64,000 nucleotides of DNA from Tupaia tana (GCA_026018925.1 JAKSZU010000005.1:85111386-85175385); one strand, 5' to 3'. Numbered from the stretch's first letter, positions 44,996 to 56,640 are shown. Translations and numbers: made by a program. The notes: generated by a model not told the origin, from the letters alone.

Positions 44996-45070
44996 ACAGC
45001 CCTGATTTTTCTCTTTCTTTTGTGTGCAAACACGTGTCCTCTAACATTAAAAAGAAAAAAAAAAAAGACA
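44996..45070 (+). mobile_element. SINE-L 3' end fragment
   Basis: GATTTTTCTCTTTCTTTTGTG, then AACACGTGTCCTCTAACA and an A-rich tail. Confidence 0.55.
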
Positions 45071-45389
45071 AACTCGAAGGACAGCATTTTGTGCATGTGT
45101 CTATTAAGAAAAAAGAGCATGTTCTCATGAAATGACATGTGACATGTGAATATTGATATGTTATACATGCTTGAACTTCTGCTAAATTGATTGCCCAGGT
45201 CTGGCACGATTCACTGGCTTGAAATTCTGAGAAAAGGCAACGATGTAGACATGATCTCTTTTTATGAAAGAGTCATTGTTTTTCCACTCATTGCTTCATC
45301 CTCTTTTTTATTCACTATCCCTCACCACGCTCTCAGTTTCATCATGTACCACACTCATTAGTTGCAATTTAAATTTGTGCTAGCCTGTC

Positions 45390-46105
45390 ATACTGGACTT
45401 TTTCCATATTGAGATGATTAATTAATTGGTGTCTTTGAGCAAGAGAGAGAAAGAAAAGATTTTAAGGAGTTGGCTCACATAATTAAGGTCATGACAAGTT
45501 TGTGGTCTGTAGAGCAAGCCAGCAGGCTGGAAATGGAAGGAAGAATTGATGTTGCAGCCTTCAGTCTGAAATCTGTAGGCTGAACACTCATGCAGGGCTT
45601 CTAGGTTTTAGTATTGAGGCAGAATTGATTCTTTGGGAAACCTCAGTATTTGCTCTCACTTGAAGGTATGAGGCCCACACATATTATGGAGGGTAATCTA
45701 CTTTACTTTGTCTACAAATCTAAATGTTAATCCCATCTTAAAAAAATACCTTAGTAGTTGGGATAAGTCGATGGCATAATGCTTGTGCTACTGTACTCCC
45801 ATGTAGTTGGATATGGTTCAACTCCTGAACCTGGTGACTTAAAACTCAAACTGGGCATGTGTGCATGCATGCCCAAGATCCTGAGAGGAAAATGGAGAAG
45901 GGATTCTGAGGTGTCCATCCCCCTTGGGGGATGATTTCTTGCTTTCTGCATCTCTGTCACTCTCTGTCTCTCCAGTGAATGCACATGCCCTAGGGTAACA
46001 AATTCTTAAAAAAAAAAAAAAAAATAGTTGCAACATCCAGTTTGGAGTTTTGCCAAACAACTGGGCACTGTAGCCTAGCCAGGTTGATGCATAAATTAAC
46101 CATCA
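45390..46105 (-). mobile_element. MLT2-like (ERVL-class) LTR fossil holding a SINE
   Basis: TTTTAAGGAGTTGGCTCACA, AGCAAGCCAGCAGGCTGG and ATTATGGAGGGTAATCTAC; after the SINE, AACAACTGGGCACTGTAGCC and ATAAATTAACCATCACA. These follow a common mammalian LTR of the ERVL class, read in reverse. Solo and old. The family name is from memory. Confidence 0.65.
45759..46024 (+). mobile_element. SINE-L inside the LTR
   Basis: TGGGATAAGTCGATGGCATAATG head, TGTGTGCATGCATGCCC, a 7-bp-stem hairpin ATCCCCCTTGGGGGAT (45917-45932), and ATGCCCTAGGGTAAC with A tail. TAGTTG follows the tail and occurs before the head. Confidence 0.92.
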
Positions 46106-46765
46106 CAGTGAGTATTTAAGTATTTATTTTTAATTAATTAATTAAACTATCAGCTCATTTTCTGTAGTCTACATTCATGTCAGCATATACAGATACTGCG
46201 GTTAGCACCAGCACGCAGGCTCAATCAGAAATAAAATACTTGCAATGTTCTCCCATGTCCAAATGTCTGTTTGTCATATTGATTTTCTTATTTAATAATA
46301 AGTAAACAAGTAATTAAAAATTAAATCCATGCTTTGATTCACTATCAACATATAAACATTCTTCTCTTTATCAATAACATTATTTATGACTCAACAGTGC
46401 TTTCCATTTCACAGTGAACAGCATTTAACTTTGATGCCTGCCCTGAACTGACCTGAATTTAGGGAAAAGCTACAAAAATCATCATCCATACTATGATGTC
46501 TCATCTTACTTAATGTTTTCAGAAGGCCCTGATCAAGACTTCATTTGAGTTACAATAGGGAAGATCTAGTTATAAAAGTTGAACAAGAAAAAACAACCAA
46601 TATCTAAATAGTAATTTTCTAATAATTAATCTAATTTTATCCTTAGAATAAATATTTTACCTTTGTCGTGTGAATATTTCAATGGATACACATTGTCTAA
46701 CTGTTCATTTAATTCTTACCATCACCTCCTTCACCAAAAGTCATTGCTAATGTGAAAATAAGCTG
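46106..46765. other. Unique DNA
   Basis: No repeat or gene recognised. Confidence 0.4.
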
Positions 46766-47027
46766 TTTTATTTATTTATTTTTTCCTTAGAGTATGTACA
46801 CTTGCAGGGGAGAGAGATTGGCAGGGACACTGAGAGGGAAAGTGAGAAATAACTCCTTAGGGAGAATGGCCATGCTGCAATCCCATCTCCTTCATTCTCC
46901 TTCCAGGATTTTGGGCACACCCACACATATGCCCAGGGTGATTTTCAAGCCTCCAGGTCCGGGACTTGAACTGTGATTAGCCATGTGAGAGCCCAGTGAC
47001 ATAACCACTATACCATCTACTGGCTCC
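46766..47027 (-). mobile_element. SINE-L, middle-aged
   Basis: TTATTTATTTATTTTTTCC tail, AGTATGTACACTTGCAGG, CTCCTTAGGGAGAATGGCC, and ATACCATCTACTGGCTCC at the head. Confidence 0.92.
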
Positions 47028-47399
47028 TAAGCTTAAATTTTTGATGAACTGAGCATATTACTACATGTCCCTTCAATAACATTGTATTTTCAATAATTAT
47101 TATAGAAAATGAGAGTGTATGTTCAATATGCACTCATTTTTCAGTCATAACTGATGTGTTAGCAAAAATGCAATTAAAGTGTTTGATGCCTTTTTAAATG
47201 CAATTACTTTCTACTGTTGGCCTGATTCTCTCCAATGTAAGTCCACATTTTAAAATATTGTCAGGACACAAATAAACATTTAGTACAAGGTTTGAAATTT
47301 CTCTCATCTCTATATTCAAGGTATATTTCTATATAAATATATATGAACTGCAAATGATTCATTCCGCACAAAAATGTATTTCTTGAAAACTGAATACGT
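47028..47399. other. Unique DNA
   Basis: No repeat or gene recognised. Confidence 0.4.
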
Positions 47400-47665
47400 A
47401 GAACCAGCGGTTGGCATAATGGCTATGTCGCTGAACTCCCACGTAGTCGACCACGATTTGACTCCCAGACCTGGTGACTTAAACTCACGCCGGGCGCATG
47501 TGCGGGCGTGCCCAAGATCCCGAGGAGAGTGGAGGAGAAGGGATTGTGGGGTGACTATCACCCCTGGGGGGGTGATTTCTCGCTTTCTGTCTCTCTGTCT
47601 CTCTGTCTTTCTGGCCAGCGCACACGCCCTGTAGCAAAACCTCTCCAAAAAAAAAAAAAAAATTA
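47400..47665 (+). mobile_element. SINE-L, fairly young
   Basis: GAACCAGCGGTTGGCATAATGG head, CACGCCGGGCGCATGTGCGG, CCCCTGGGGGGGTGAT and ACACGCCCTGTAGCAAAACC end with A tail. Confidence 0.94.
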
Positions 47666-48316
47666 AAAAATTAAAATTAAATAAAAATAAATTAATTTAC
47701 AAAAGTCTGAATATGTGTCATGTACTTTTGTATGTACACATCAGTGAATATGACTGGAAACATAATCCTTATTTTTATTCTGTTTTCCTTCTATGGAGGG
47801 GACACAGATAGTGAAAGAAAAAAGATAGTGAGAGAAGAAATACATAAATTATCTGACAAAAAGAAACACAGAAAGAAAAATCTCAATATTAAGGTATAAG
47901 AAGCATTGGGGAATGAATTGTCTCATTGTGCAATTGACATTTGAACAAAACTGTTAAAAAAGTTGAGAATGTTGCAACAATCTGGAAAAAAGAAATTCTA
48001 GATAAAAGAAAGTACATGCAAACAGTAAGGAGGTTATTATGGCTATAATACGTTTGCCCCATCTCCTGTCTGAACAATTAGGAGACTAACTCAAAGAGTT
48101 AAGAGGGAGATAAGATATCTTGGTTACTCACAAAAAATTATTTAGCTTTCACTCTAAAAAGGGAAGCCATTGGAGTACATCAAGCAAGAAAGTAACATTA
48201 ATCCCACTATAGCCAATGTGAGAATAGTCTAGAAAGAGAGAAAAAGACAAATTACGAAATTGTAATATTGTTAGCAACACATAAAAATGGAGTTGGTGAA
48301 AAGTGCTTGGATTTTT
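47666..48316. other. Unique DNA
   Basis: No repeat or gene recognised. Confidence 0.4.
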
Positions 48317-48482
48317 TCAATCCATTCCTCCATACGGGGGCATCTGGGTTTTCCATTTAGCAATTGTGAATTGCCGCAATAAACATCGATGTGCAAGCAC
48401 TTTTCCAATGAAGGATTCTTCTGTCTTTTGGGTAGATACCGAGGAGTGGGATCTCTGGATCATATGGCAGATCAAGAAAGAA
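48317..48482 (-). mobile_element. L1 fragment (end of ORF2 region)
   Basis: The reverse complement reads CTGCCATATGATCCAGAG, TCCCACTCCTCGGTATCTAC and ATGTTTATTGCGGC, in the order of the end of L1 ORF2. Truncated at both ends, and joined directly to SINE-2. Confidence 0.85.
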
Positions 48483-48668
48483 CAATCACATCTCCCACAT
48501 CTCCACAGGGTGTGACCCTCCTTCTAGACTATCTGAGCCAGCCAGGATCACAGCACAGGGTCGTGTGCCCCACTTGTATAGACTGATCTGGGAACTGAAC
48601 CCTTATCTCCCTTATGGCTTCCAGCCTTGCAGATCATTGTGTTACCACTGGGCTATCATGTCTGGTTC
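48483..48668 (-). mobile_element. SINE-2 copy
   Basis: The reverse complement gives AACCAGACATGATAGCCCAG, CAGTGGTAACACAATGATC (box A), AAGGCTGGAAGCCATAAGG, GGGTTCAGTTCCCAGATC (box B) and GTGATCCTGGCTGGCTCAG. The head differs from SINE-L/S. The normal CT-rich part and A tail are absent. Confidence 0.65.
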
Positions 48669-48708
48669 AAAAACTCTTCAATTTTTTTTTTTTTAAAGGC
48701 AATAGTTG

Positions 48709-48970
48709 GGACCAGCAGTTAGCGTAATGGCTATGTTGCTGGACTCCCATGTAGTCGACCGTGGTTCGCTTCCCGGACCCGGTGGCTTAAACTCATGCCG
48801 GGTGCGTGTGCGTGCGTGCCCAAGATCCCAATAGGAGAATGGAGGAGAAGGGATTGCGGTGTGACCATCCCCCCTGGGGGGTGATTTCTCGCTTTCTGTC
48901 TCTCTGTCTCTCTCTGTCTGTCTGACGAGCGCACGTGCCCTATAGAAAAAACCTCTCCAAAAAAAAAAAA
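48709..48970 (+). mobile_element. Young CpG-rich SINE-L with target-site duplication
   Basis: AAAGGCAATAGTTG at 48695-48708 recurs right after the A tail. The body runs GGACCAGCAGTTAGCGTAATGG to GTGCCCTATAGAAAAAACC. Confidence 0.97.
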
Positions 48971-48983
48971 AAGGCAATAGTTG

Positions 48984-51366
48984 ATGCTCACAGCTTGTAT
49001 ATAGACTAAAGAAAAAGAGAAAAAACTAACAAATATTCCAAGTTTTTAACCTAATTAGTAAAAAATAAACATGCCTTCCTATTTTCTGTGATGGGTAAGA
49101 TTGTTATATGAGCAGATTTGAGAGTAAGAGGAGTTGTTTTTTGGACCTGTTAACACACCAAGCTGTCCATTACATATCAATAGCCATTACATAATGACTA
49201 TTTTGAATAGGCAGATGGTGTGTGTGTCTATAAGTAAAGAGATGAAATATTTCAAACTCATAAATTACTAGCCTGTGTTAGGTTTAGGGATAAGTTTTCG
49301 TTTGGATAATATCCACATTATGAAAATTGCTTGTAATTATTGTATTTCATATACAATAATAAATTTGCTTAGTGATTTCAATGTCAAATGTTTACTTCAA
49401 ATTTTGGATCAAAATTGAAAGATAAATTGTGCGAATCAATATTGAACACAGAATTGCTTAAAAGAACTCACAATTCTAGATTTTCTATGCTTGACATTCC
49501 TATGCATAATGCATACTCCTTACTTAAGGTTCAAGAAAATATGGTGTGAATCAACTTTGAAAGAATAAGAAACATGGAATGTTTGGATTTTTTCTAATAT
49601 TTTTAGACTAATAAGTACAATTTATTAACAGCATTTGTTGACAACATAAAGAAAATGTAAGCATTTCTACGAACATTAATTAAATGCTAAAAAATAGTGT
49701 TTATGAATTTCAACTTTAAGTAAAGCAGATATTAACTCAATATCAAGTATTTTTAATTTTTCTTTGACATAAATATCTTTTTGATTTATAAGAATACTTA
49801 ACAAACAATTGAAATAAAAAAATCTAGATTGAGATTACATAATGAAAGTTTGGTGTATGTCTTAAAAATTAATGTATATTTTTATCATATATGCTAATAT
49901 GAACCTGAATTAATTTTATTTTCATGTAAAAATGACTATTTTATTAGTCATTTAATCAATACATATATTTAAGTGTAAATTAAACTTTTTGAAGTTAATA
50001 ATAAGCCACCAAACAACATAGAACCTAATTCATAAGCAACACAAATAATATGGAAGATATCAAAAAGAGATATGATATTTTACTGAAAATTATCTTCATA
50101 GAGGAAAACTAAACTGGGAAGCTTTCATGACATTTCCTTACCAAAGGAAAATAATAGCAAACAAATTACAGGATTGTTTTTCTAAATAAGTATATAAAGT
50201 ATTAGTTAATTATAATTTATTTTTGTATAAGCGAAGATGTAACCTTTGTATAAGCATTTGGTTTGTGTGAAAGTGAAAATGAAATTGAGTAGGGATATTG
50301 ATTCATTTTCCTTATGTGTTAAATGACCTGAGGAAAAGGTTGTAATGAATATAGTTATTCAACCTTATTGTGTTGAAAAAAAATGTTTTATAGCACATTA
50401 TACAGTATCCGGGCAACAGTAAAAACAGTGACTTTATGTTAAGCCTCTTATTACCATTTTAATACTAATGAATTTATTATCTGAAGTAAAAATAAACTAT
50501 TGAAGAAACAGGATTACAATATTTAGGATTACCCAACATCTCATGAATTTGAGGCTATTATGAAATAAATATATATGTGTATAGAGAAAAAAGAAGCTAA
50601 AGGGCTTTCTTACAAGTAAATTAATACTATCAAATATCACCTTATTTCCCCAGGAATGTCAACAGAAGGAAACAAACGAATACACCTAGATAAACACAAT
50701 TAAGCTTTTAAATTTGTTTCATTTTCACAAACATTTCAAACACTTTACCTTTCTCCCACAATCATATCATTGCTAATCTAAAACATGTTCTTGACTTTAC
50801 TTTTTGAAATGACTTTTATGTAAAGAAGTGATGAGTTCTTTGCACTTTTGTAACCAGTTTGACCTAGCTTATAGCATTTCTTGTTGTCTATAACTCGTTA
50901 TTTGAGCACTGGAAAGTTATGAGTAGGGTGGAGTTGAATTACAGATGGTTTTCTTTCAGCTGAGATCCTGTGAGGATTTCATGAACAAGGCTGCATGAAA
51001 GTGTATGCCTTTAAAGTAGAGAGTAAATATGATAAAATAAGTAAATGGCATTCTTTTAAGTTTATATCAATTCATGTTCTCTGTAAGTGTAAAAAGAAAG
51101 TCAAATCTTTACCACCCTTCCTCTTGACCTGTCCTACATAGAACATATCTAAATTCATTCTTGAGCGTAAGAACTTGTATTCTAGATAATTTTGATATGT
51201 ACACAAACACACACACACATAGACATACATACATGTGCCACATAGTAGTTCATATGTATACAGATGTTTTTTATAAAAATTATATATGCATATTGATTAA
51301 TATCCTATTTTAGTCAATGATACATCACAGGTATTTATGCCAGTATTTACAGACTTTATACTTTTC
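48984..51366. other. Very AT-rich repeat-poor stretch
   Basis: 2.4 kb with no recognised repeat, the largest such gap after 41-43.8 kb. Many AATTTA-type phrases; no gene signal. Confidence 0.45.
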
Positions 51367-51628
51367 TTTAAAAAAAAAAATTGCCAGAGGGTGCTTGCAC
51401 TTGCAAAAGAGAATAGAGAGAGAGAGAGAGAGAGATGGAAAGAGAAGTGCCCCTCATGGGGCATGCTTTTGGTGCAATCCATTCTCCTTCTCTCTCTGCT
51501 TTTGGGATTTTGAAAAACATGTACTTGTGCCCAGCATGTTTGTCAAGCTACTGGATCTAGGACTCAAACCACATGGTTAGCTATGTGGGATCCAGCTGCC
51601 CAATCACCACACTATCCAGTGGTCTAAG
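51367..51628 (-). mobile_element. SINE-L, old copy
   Basis: GCCAGAGGGTGCTTGCAC, (GA)n, TGCCCCTCATGGGGCA hairpin (51448-51463), TTTTGGGATTTTGAAAAAC, GATCTAGGACTCAAACC and CACACTATCCAGTGG at the head. Confidence 0.88.
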
Positions 51629-51854
51629 ACTTTAGTGTTGAATAACATCACAGTAATTCCATAGAATACATGTTTGATGATTATTATGCTATCGTTCCTC
51701 TAATGACAGATACGTAAATTGATTTTTTAAAAAGCTTAGTGGATTTTGTGTTTTTGTTGTTGCTATTTGTTTATTGTGTATGTGTGTGTATGCGTGTGTC
51801 TACAGGAAATAGACCTCAAAAGTGCAATTATTTTTTAACTTGGATTTAATTTTG

Positions 51855-51990
51855 GATAAGTTCTAACTTATCTTTGTCATAATTTACCCATCTATGAAAT
51901 GAAGGCAATACTATCTTCCTTACTGTCAAGATTAAATAAGGTAATACTGTCCAATAAATAGTATAGCTCATGGCCCTCATGATCACAGAT
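51855..51990 (+). mobile_element. MIR-like fragment
   Basis: AATTTACCCATCTATGAAAT, CTGTCAAGATTAAATAAGG and GTCCAATAAATAGTATAG match the middle of MIR. Confidence 0.5.
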
Positions 51991-53239
51991 AAATATCTGT
52001 TTTTGCTATGTTTATTTCTTCAGATTTTTAGTGAAATTGTGAATATTTCCATTTTAAGTAGGCATTTGGATTTTTAAAAATGATCTCATCTCTTTTTCTG
52101 TTTGTTTTTCTTAATATTGATGCTGTGTGAGTGGATATTAATGACAGTGCCATTTTCTGTCATTTGTTTGTTATTATCATCAATAAAAAAATGGACAACA
52201 AATAAAAGATAACAAGGGAAATGCCTTTGGTGTGCAGACAATCCAGACATGATTATTTGTTGACACAAAGTAGGTAAATTAAAAACTAAAATTTCATTGT
52301 TTTATTCATAACCCGAGGAATTTTTGTTAAATCAAAAAAGAAAAATTATAGGATCCTTGATGTATTTTTGCATAGAAAAATACATCATGACTTTCCTAAT
52401 AATGTAATATATCTCACAGAAGAGTTCTGACAAAATCTTTGTTGTCTCTAATATAACTGGAATCAAAATGACTTTTGAATGGATCTAAAGACTACACTCC
52501 GGGTTTAATTATTTCTGAATTGGTGCTATGATTCCATAAAACACTATCATATTTAAGAATCTACTGTGAACCAAAGAAACAAATGAATCAGTGAAATGTG
52601 TCTTGTAACTCTCCCATCTCATCTTCTCTGGTAGGAGGAATGGAAATCTAATATAATTGATATAATAACTGACATAATTACCTTCTAAAACGATTTTAGT
52701 GGAAGATTTAAGTGTTCTCTTAATTTTATTTTACCTATGTATATTTGCACTTTAGAAAAAATATTTTTTTAATTTTAGATTTCTGACTTTAAGTTTTATA
52801 TCATATGATCTTTATCAGATATAAGTGCTTTCTGAGAATTCTAAACGTTTTTAAACTCAAAGTGTCATTTGATTAGGCCTTCAATTTTAATAAAAATAAT
52901 TTCCATTCAGCATTTGATCTAATTCTCACATAAATAGTGACAAGTACACTTATCTATATTTATTATTCTCCTTATTGGATGAATAATACAACAATCCTAT
53001 CTTAATGGATGAATAATTACAATGGTATTTTATTTAATTTTTCTTACTATTCTGTTACTGTAAAGGGATTTATTATTTTGAGAATTTGAATTTCACAACT
53101 GGAAATAATTGCTACCTGAAATGCTCAAATACTCAACTAAAGATATGGTATTTTATTTCGGTTCATTACACTAGGAGCAAATAATAAAAGGAACATTAAC
53201 CTCAAAAGAGGAAACATAGTTGCTAGCGGGAATTTTGTA
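51991..53239. other. AT-rich DNA
   Basis: No repeat or gene recognised. Confidence 0.4.
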
Positions 53240-53430
53240 TTCACTATTTTCTAGTCACTATGCTAGGGGATTTACTTTCCTTCACTCATATGATCCTCAC
53301 AACACCCTTGTCATTATTTCCATTTCAGGAACAAGTAGTGGAGATGTGGAGGGAGACGTTAAGTGATTTGCTGGAGTCACGGAAGTTGTAACAGGCAGAA
53401 TCGGGATTCGATACCCATCAGGACATCTTC
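53240..53430 (-). mobile_element. MIR, well preserved
   Basis: AGTCACTATGCTAGGGGATT, ATATGATCCTCACAACACCC, TTCCATTTCAGGAACAAG, GACGTTAAGTGATTTGC and CAGAATCGGGATTCGATACC are successive MIR blocks in reverse. Confidence 0.85.
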
Positions 53431-53709
53431 ACAGTTTAAAAAGCTATCAACAAAGTATCGCGTTAATCTGAATGGGAAAATCAGCTCTCAGTATTTATTT
53501 AAACTCTAAATCTGTTAATACAGAATGGAAATACATGATAAAAAACTGTAATAAATTATATTGTTTTTACCTTATGCTGTAAACTCATACCTTAAGTTAT
53601 AATTATGCATTTCTGATTGCTATTATCAAGAAATATTTTAATAAACAATTACATTTATAAATACATACAAAATATACAAGATATATGAAGTAAAATAAAT
53701 TTTTGTATT

Positions 53710-53979
53710 CTTCTTCTTCTTTTTTTTTTTTTTGAAATATACTTTTGCCACAGGGCAAATGTGTTTGCTGGAGAGAGAGACAGAGAAAAAGAAAATGAGA
53801 AACCGCCCAGCCCAGAGGAATGGCCATGCCTCAACCCCTTCTCTTCCATTCTGTTCTGAGGAATTGGGCATGGATGTACATGCACCTGCATGATGTTCAA
53901 GCCACTGGGTCCAGGACTCAAGGTGTAGTTGACCATGTGGAAATCTAACACCTGCACCACCATGTCACCTGCTGGCCCC
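53710..53979 (-). mobile_element. SINE-L, old copy
   Basis: TTTTGCCACAGGGCAAATG, GAGGAATGGCCATGCCTC, TTCTCTTCCATTCTGTTC, CCAGGACTCAAGGTGTAG and ATGTCACCTGCTGGCCCC. Confidence 0.9.
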
Positions 53980-54229
53980 AAAGTAAAAGAAATTTTAACT
54001 ATTGGTGGCATTAAACATCTTCACATGGATTTATTCCCTCTTCTGTAAATAATTAATTAACTTTTATTAGGTATAGTTTAGGATATACAACAGAATGAAT
54101 TGAAAGTGAAAAATATTTCCTATTTAACCAAACAAAAATATTATTTTTAATCAGTTTTATTATTTCTAGACATAGCTCAGAAATAACAATTTTGAAATGA
54201 TAATCATTATGATTAAACTGGTTTGTTAA
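53980..54229. other. AT-rich DNA
   Basis: No repeat or gene recognised. Confidence 0.4.
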
Positions 54230-54500
54230 ATGATTTTTTTCACTTACTATAATGGCATATGTTTAATGACATAGATATCCTTACACAACAAATTTTAATA
54301 AGTGCATAGCTGAGTTTCTCTTAAAAAAACATTCTGGATGCCTTGGGAATAAATGCTGCCTTGCTGTTTCTATCAACACATTGTTGATGAAGTAGCTAAT
54401 TTCATCACATCTGTGTTTATAAAAACCTGGAGCTCATTTTTCTTGTACTTGTATTGACAAGAATGTTGAGGTGGTCTCCATATCACATACATATTGTCTA
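54230..54500. other. Possible conserved noncoding DNA
   Basis: Unique and low in CpG, with transcription-factor-like words: GGAATAAATGCTGCCTTGC, TATCAACACATTGTTGATG and GTAGCTAATTTCATCACATC. Conservation cannot be tested here. Confidence 0.25.
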
Positions 54501-54663
54501 TGCTAGGGAAAAAATATTCAAGTTTCAAACATGCAATTTAAATAAAAAATAATTACCTGGACTTTAAAAGAGGAATTCAATTTCATTTAAAAAAAATCTT
54601 ATTTCCAATAAAAATTCAGGATGATCCTTGCTATATTGCCTGGCAGTAACAATTTATGAGGAA

Positions 54664-54825
54664 AGGACCAGCACATGTCATGGTGGTTAAGGGCACTGGA
54701 CTCCCACATGACTGACTGAGGTTCAAGTCCCAGACCTGGTGACTTGATTTCTCACTTTATCTCTCTCTTTCTCAATCTCTCTCTCTCCCCTTTCTGGTCT
54801 AATTAAATAAATAAGGTAAATAAAA
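54664..54825 (+). mobile_element. SINE-S
   Basis: AGGACCAGCACATGTCATGG head, GGTTCAAGTCCCAGACC, GGTGACTTGATTTCTCAC junction, (CT)n and GTCTAATTAAATAAATAAG tail. Confidence 0.92.
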
Positions 54826-54969
54826 TAATTATTTACAAAACTTATGAGAAAAAATATGGCCTTTTTCTGTGAATTGTATTTTTTAAAGGGGCTAGTAGAA
54901 GCCAAAATGCAAATTGACTCCTGGGAAACTTATTCTTTGCTTTAGACACCAAAGTCATATACTCTAAAT

Positions 54970-55238
54970 ATTTTTTTCTTTTCTTTTTTGAGAGGTTTTT
55001 GCTATAGGGAGTGTGTGCTCTCCAGAAAAACAGAGAGAGAAAAAGAGACAGAAAGCAACAAATCAACCTCCAGGGGGGATGGCCACGCCACAATTCCTTC
55101 TCCTTCCTTCTCCTCTCAGGATCTTGGGCATGCATGCACATGCCCCAGTGTGAGATTAAACCACTGGGTTAGGGACTCAAACTGCGGTCGACTACATGGG
55201 AGTCCAGTGATATAGCCATTACGCCAACTGCTGGTTCT
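54970..55238 (-). mobile_element. SINE-L, fairly young
   Basis: GCTATAGGGAGTGTGTGCTC, CAGGGGGGATGGCCACGCC, GCGGTCGACTACATGGG and ACGCCAACTGCTGGTTC. CTCTAAATATTT / CTCTAAATGTATT flank it. Confidence 0.94.
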
Positions 55239-55341
55239 ACATTCTCTAAATGTATTAAACCCCAAGATTCAATTCTTCTAGGACTTAGAAAATATTTCTC
55301 ATATGGTGTTGTCAATGACCAAGTTCAAAATAAGTAAATGT

Positions 55342-55830
55342 CAGGGGGCAGCAGGTGGCATAGTGACTAAGATAATTGGATTTCCACATGGCCAACTGAA
55401 GTTCATGTCTCAGACCTGGTGGCTTTAAAATCAAGTTGGGGACCAGGAGGTGGTGTGGTGGTTGGTGCCCTGGACTTCCATATGTCTGACCACTGTTCAA
55501 GTCCTGGTACTGGTAACTTGCTTTCTCACTTTCCCTCTCTCTCTCTGTTACTCTCTAGTGAGCACATGTGCCAAATAGGACGTTTAAAAAATTGCAATAT
55601 TAAATAAAATTAAACAAATAATGCTTTTAACAAAAGAAGAGAAAAAAATCACATGGGCATGTATGCATGTGTGCATACATACAAAGGAGTATGAAGTAAA
55701 AGGCATGGCCATCACCCCGGGAGATAATTTCTCACTTTTCTTCTCTCTGTATCTCTCTGTCTCTTTCCTCTTTGGTAAGTGTGTGCACCCTGTGGCAAAA
55801 CTTAACAAATAAATAAATAATAAAAATGAA
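55342..55830 (+). mobile_element. SINE-L (old) split by a SINE-S-like copy
   Basis: Outer head at 55342-55438 (GGGGGCAGCAGGTGGCATAG). The body resumes about 55625 (CATGTATGCATGTGTGCATAC, GCATGGCCATCACCCCGGGAG) and ends CACCCTGTGGCAAAAC with an (AAAT)n tail. Confidence 0.85.
55439..55622 (+). mobile_element. SINE-S body with SINE-L-like end, nested
   Basis: GGGGACCAGGAGGTGGTGTG head, GTTCAAGTCCTGG, AACTTGCTTTCTCACTTTC short-form junction, then TAGTGAGCACATGTGCC, a long-form end. A second link between the forms. Confidence 0.85.
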
Positions 55831-55838
55831 ATAAACCT

Positions 55839-56105
55839 TGGAGCCAGAATGTGGCATGGAGGTTAGGGTGCTGGATTTCACATGATCAGCTGTGTAGTTC
55901 GAGTTCTGGACTCTGGCTTGAATATCCCACCAGGTGCATGTTGTGTATAGCCAAAATTCCTGAGAGGAGAGAAAAGAAGGCATTGTGGTGTGGCCATGTC
56001 CCATGGGAACTAGTTTCTCAATTTCCCTTTCTCTCTGTCTCTCTTTGATGAATGCATCTACTCTATAACAAAATAAATATAAAAATATAAATAAATAAAT
56101 AAATC
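55839..56105 (+). mobile_element. SINE-L, old copy
   Basis: GGAGCCAGAATGTGGCATGG head, GTAGTTCGAGTTCTGG, TCCCATGGGA perfect palindrome (55999-56008) as the hairpin, CTACTCTATAACAAAATAA and an (AAAT)n tail. Confidence 0.92.
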
Positions 56106-56214
56106 ATTAAATGTTTTCATCTTTTCTTTTATAACTGTAAGCAAAAATACCTCTCCAACAATTTTTGTAGGCTTCATGGTATCATCAACTTGATTCTTAA
56201 TGAATCACATGCTT

Positions 56215-56438
56215 TATTTATTTAGTGAAAGAGAGAGGAGAGAAAGAAAAGCACTCTAATTATTGTCTATGTCTGCCATTCTCTTCCTGTCTGTCTCAGC
56301 CACCCAAGATCATGGGCATGCGCACACACACCAGAATTACAGGTTAGTTCAGGAACCTAACCCCTGGCCTTCGTATGGCTTCCAGCATTGCAGGGCAATA
56401 TGTTACTGCTATGCCACCATGATCAGACCAAGTTACGT
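56215..56438 (-). mobile_element. SINE-2 copy
   Basis: The reverse complement gives GGTCTGATCATGGTGGCATAG, AGCAGTAACATATTGCCC (box A), ATGCTGGAAGCCATACG, GGGGTTAGGTTCCTGAAC (box B), GCCCATGATCTTGGGTGGC, then a CT-rich part and an ATAAATAAA tail. The best complete member. Confidence 0.7.
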
Positions 56439-56560
56439 GCCTTTTAAAAAATGATAAACTGTCATAAGCCACATGTTAACAGTTATGCTAAATACATTTT
56501 CTCTGTAAAATTGTGTTTCTGTTTTAAGATACATGCTTGACATAAGAACAGGTGAATTTT

Positions 56561-56640
56561 TTTTATTTATAATTATTATTTATTTAATTTTTATTTATTC
56601 ATTTGCTTTATTTATTTATTTTTTAAATTTGACCAGAAAG

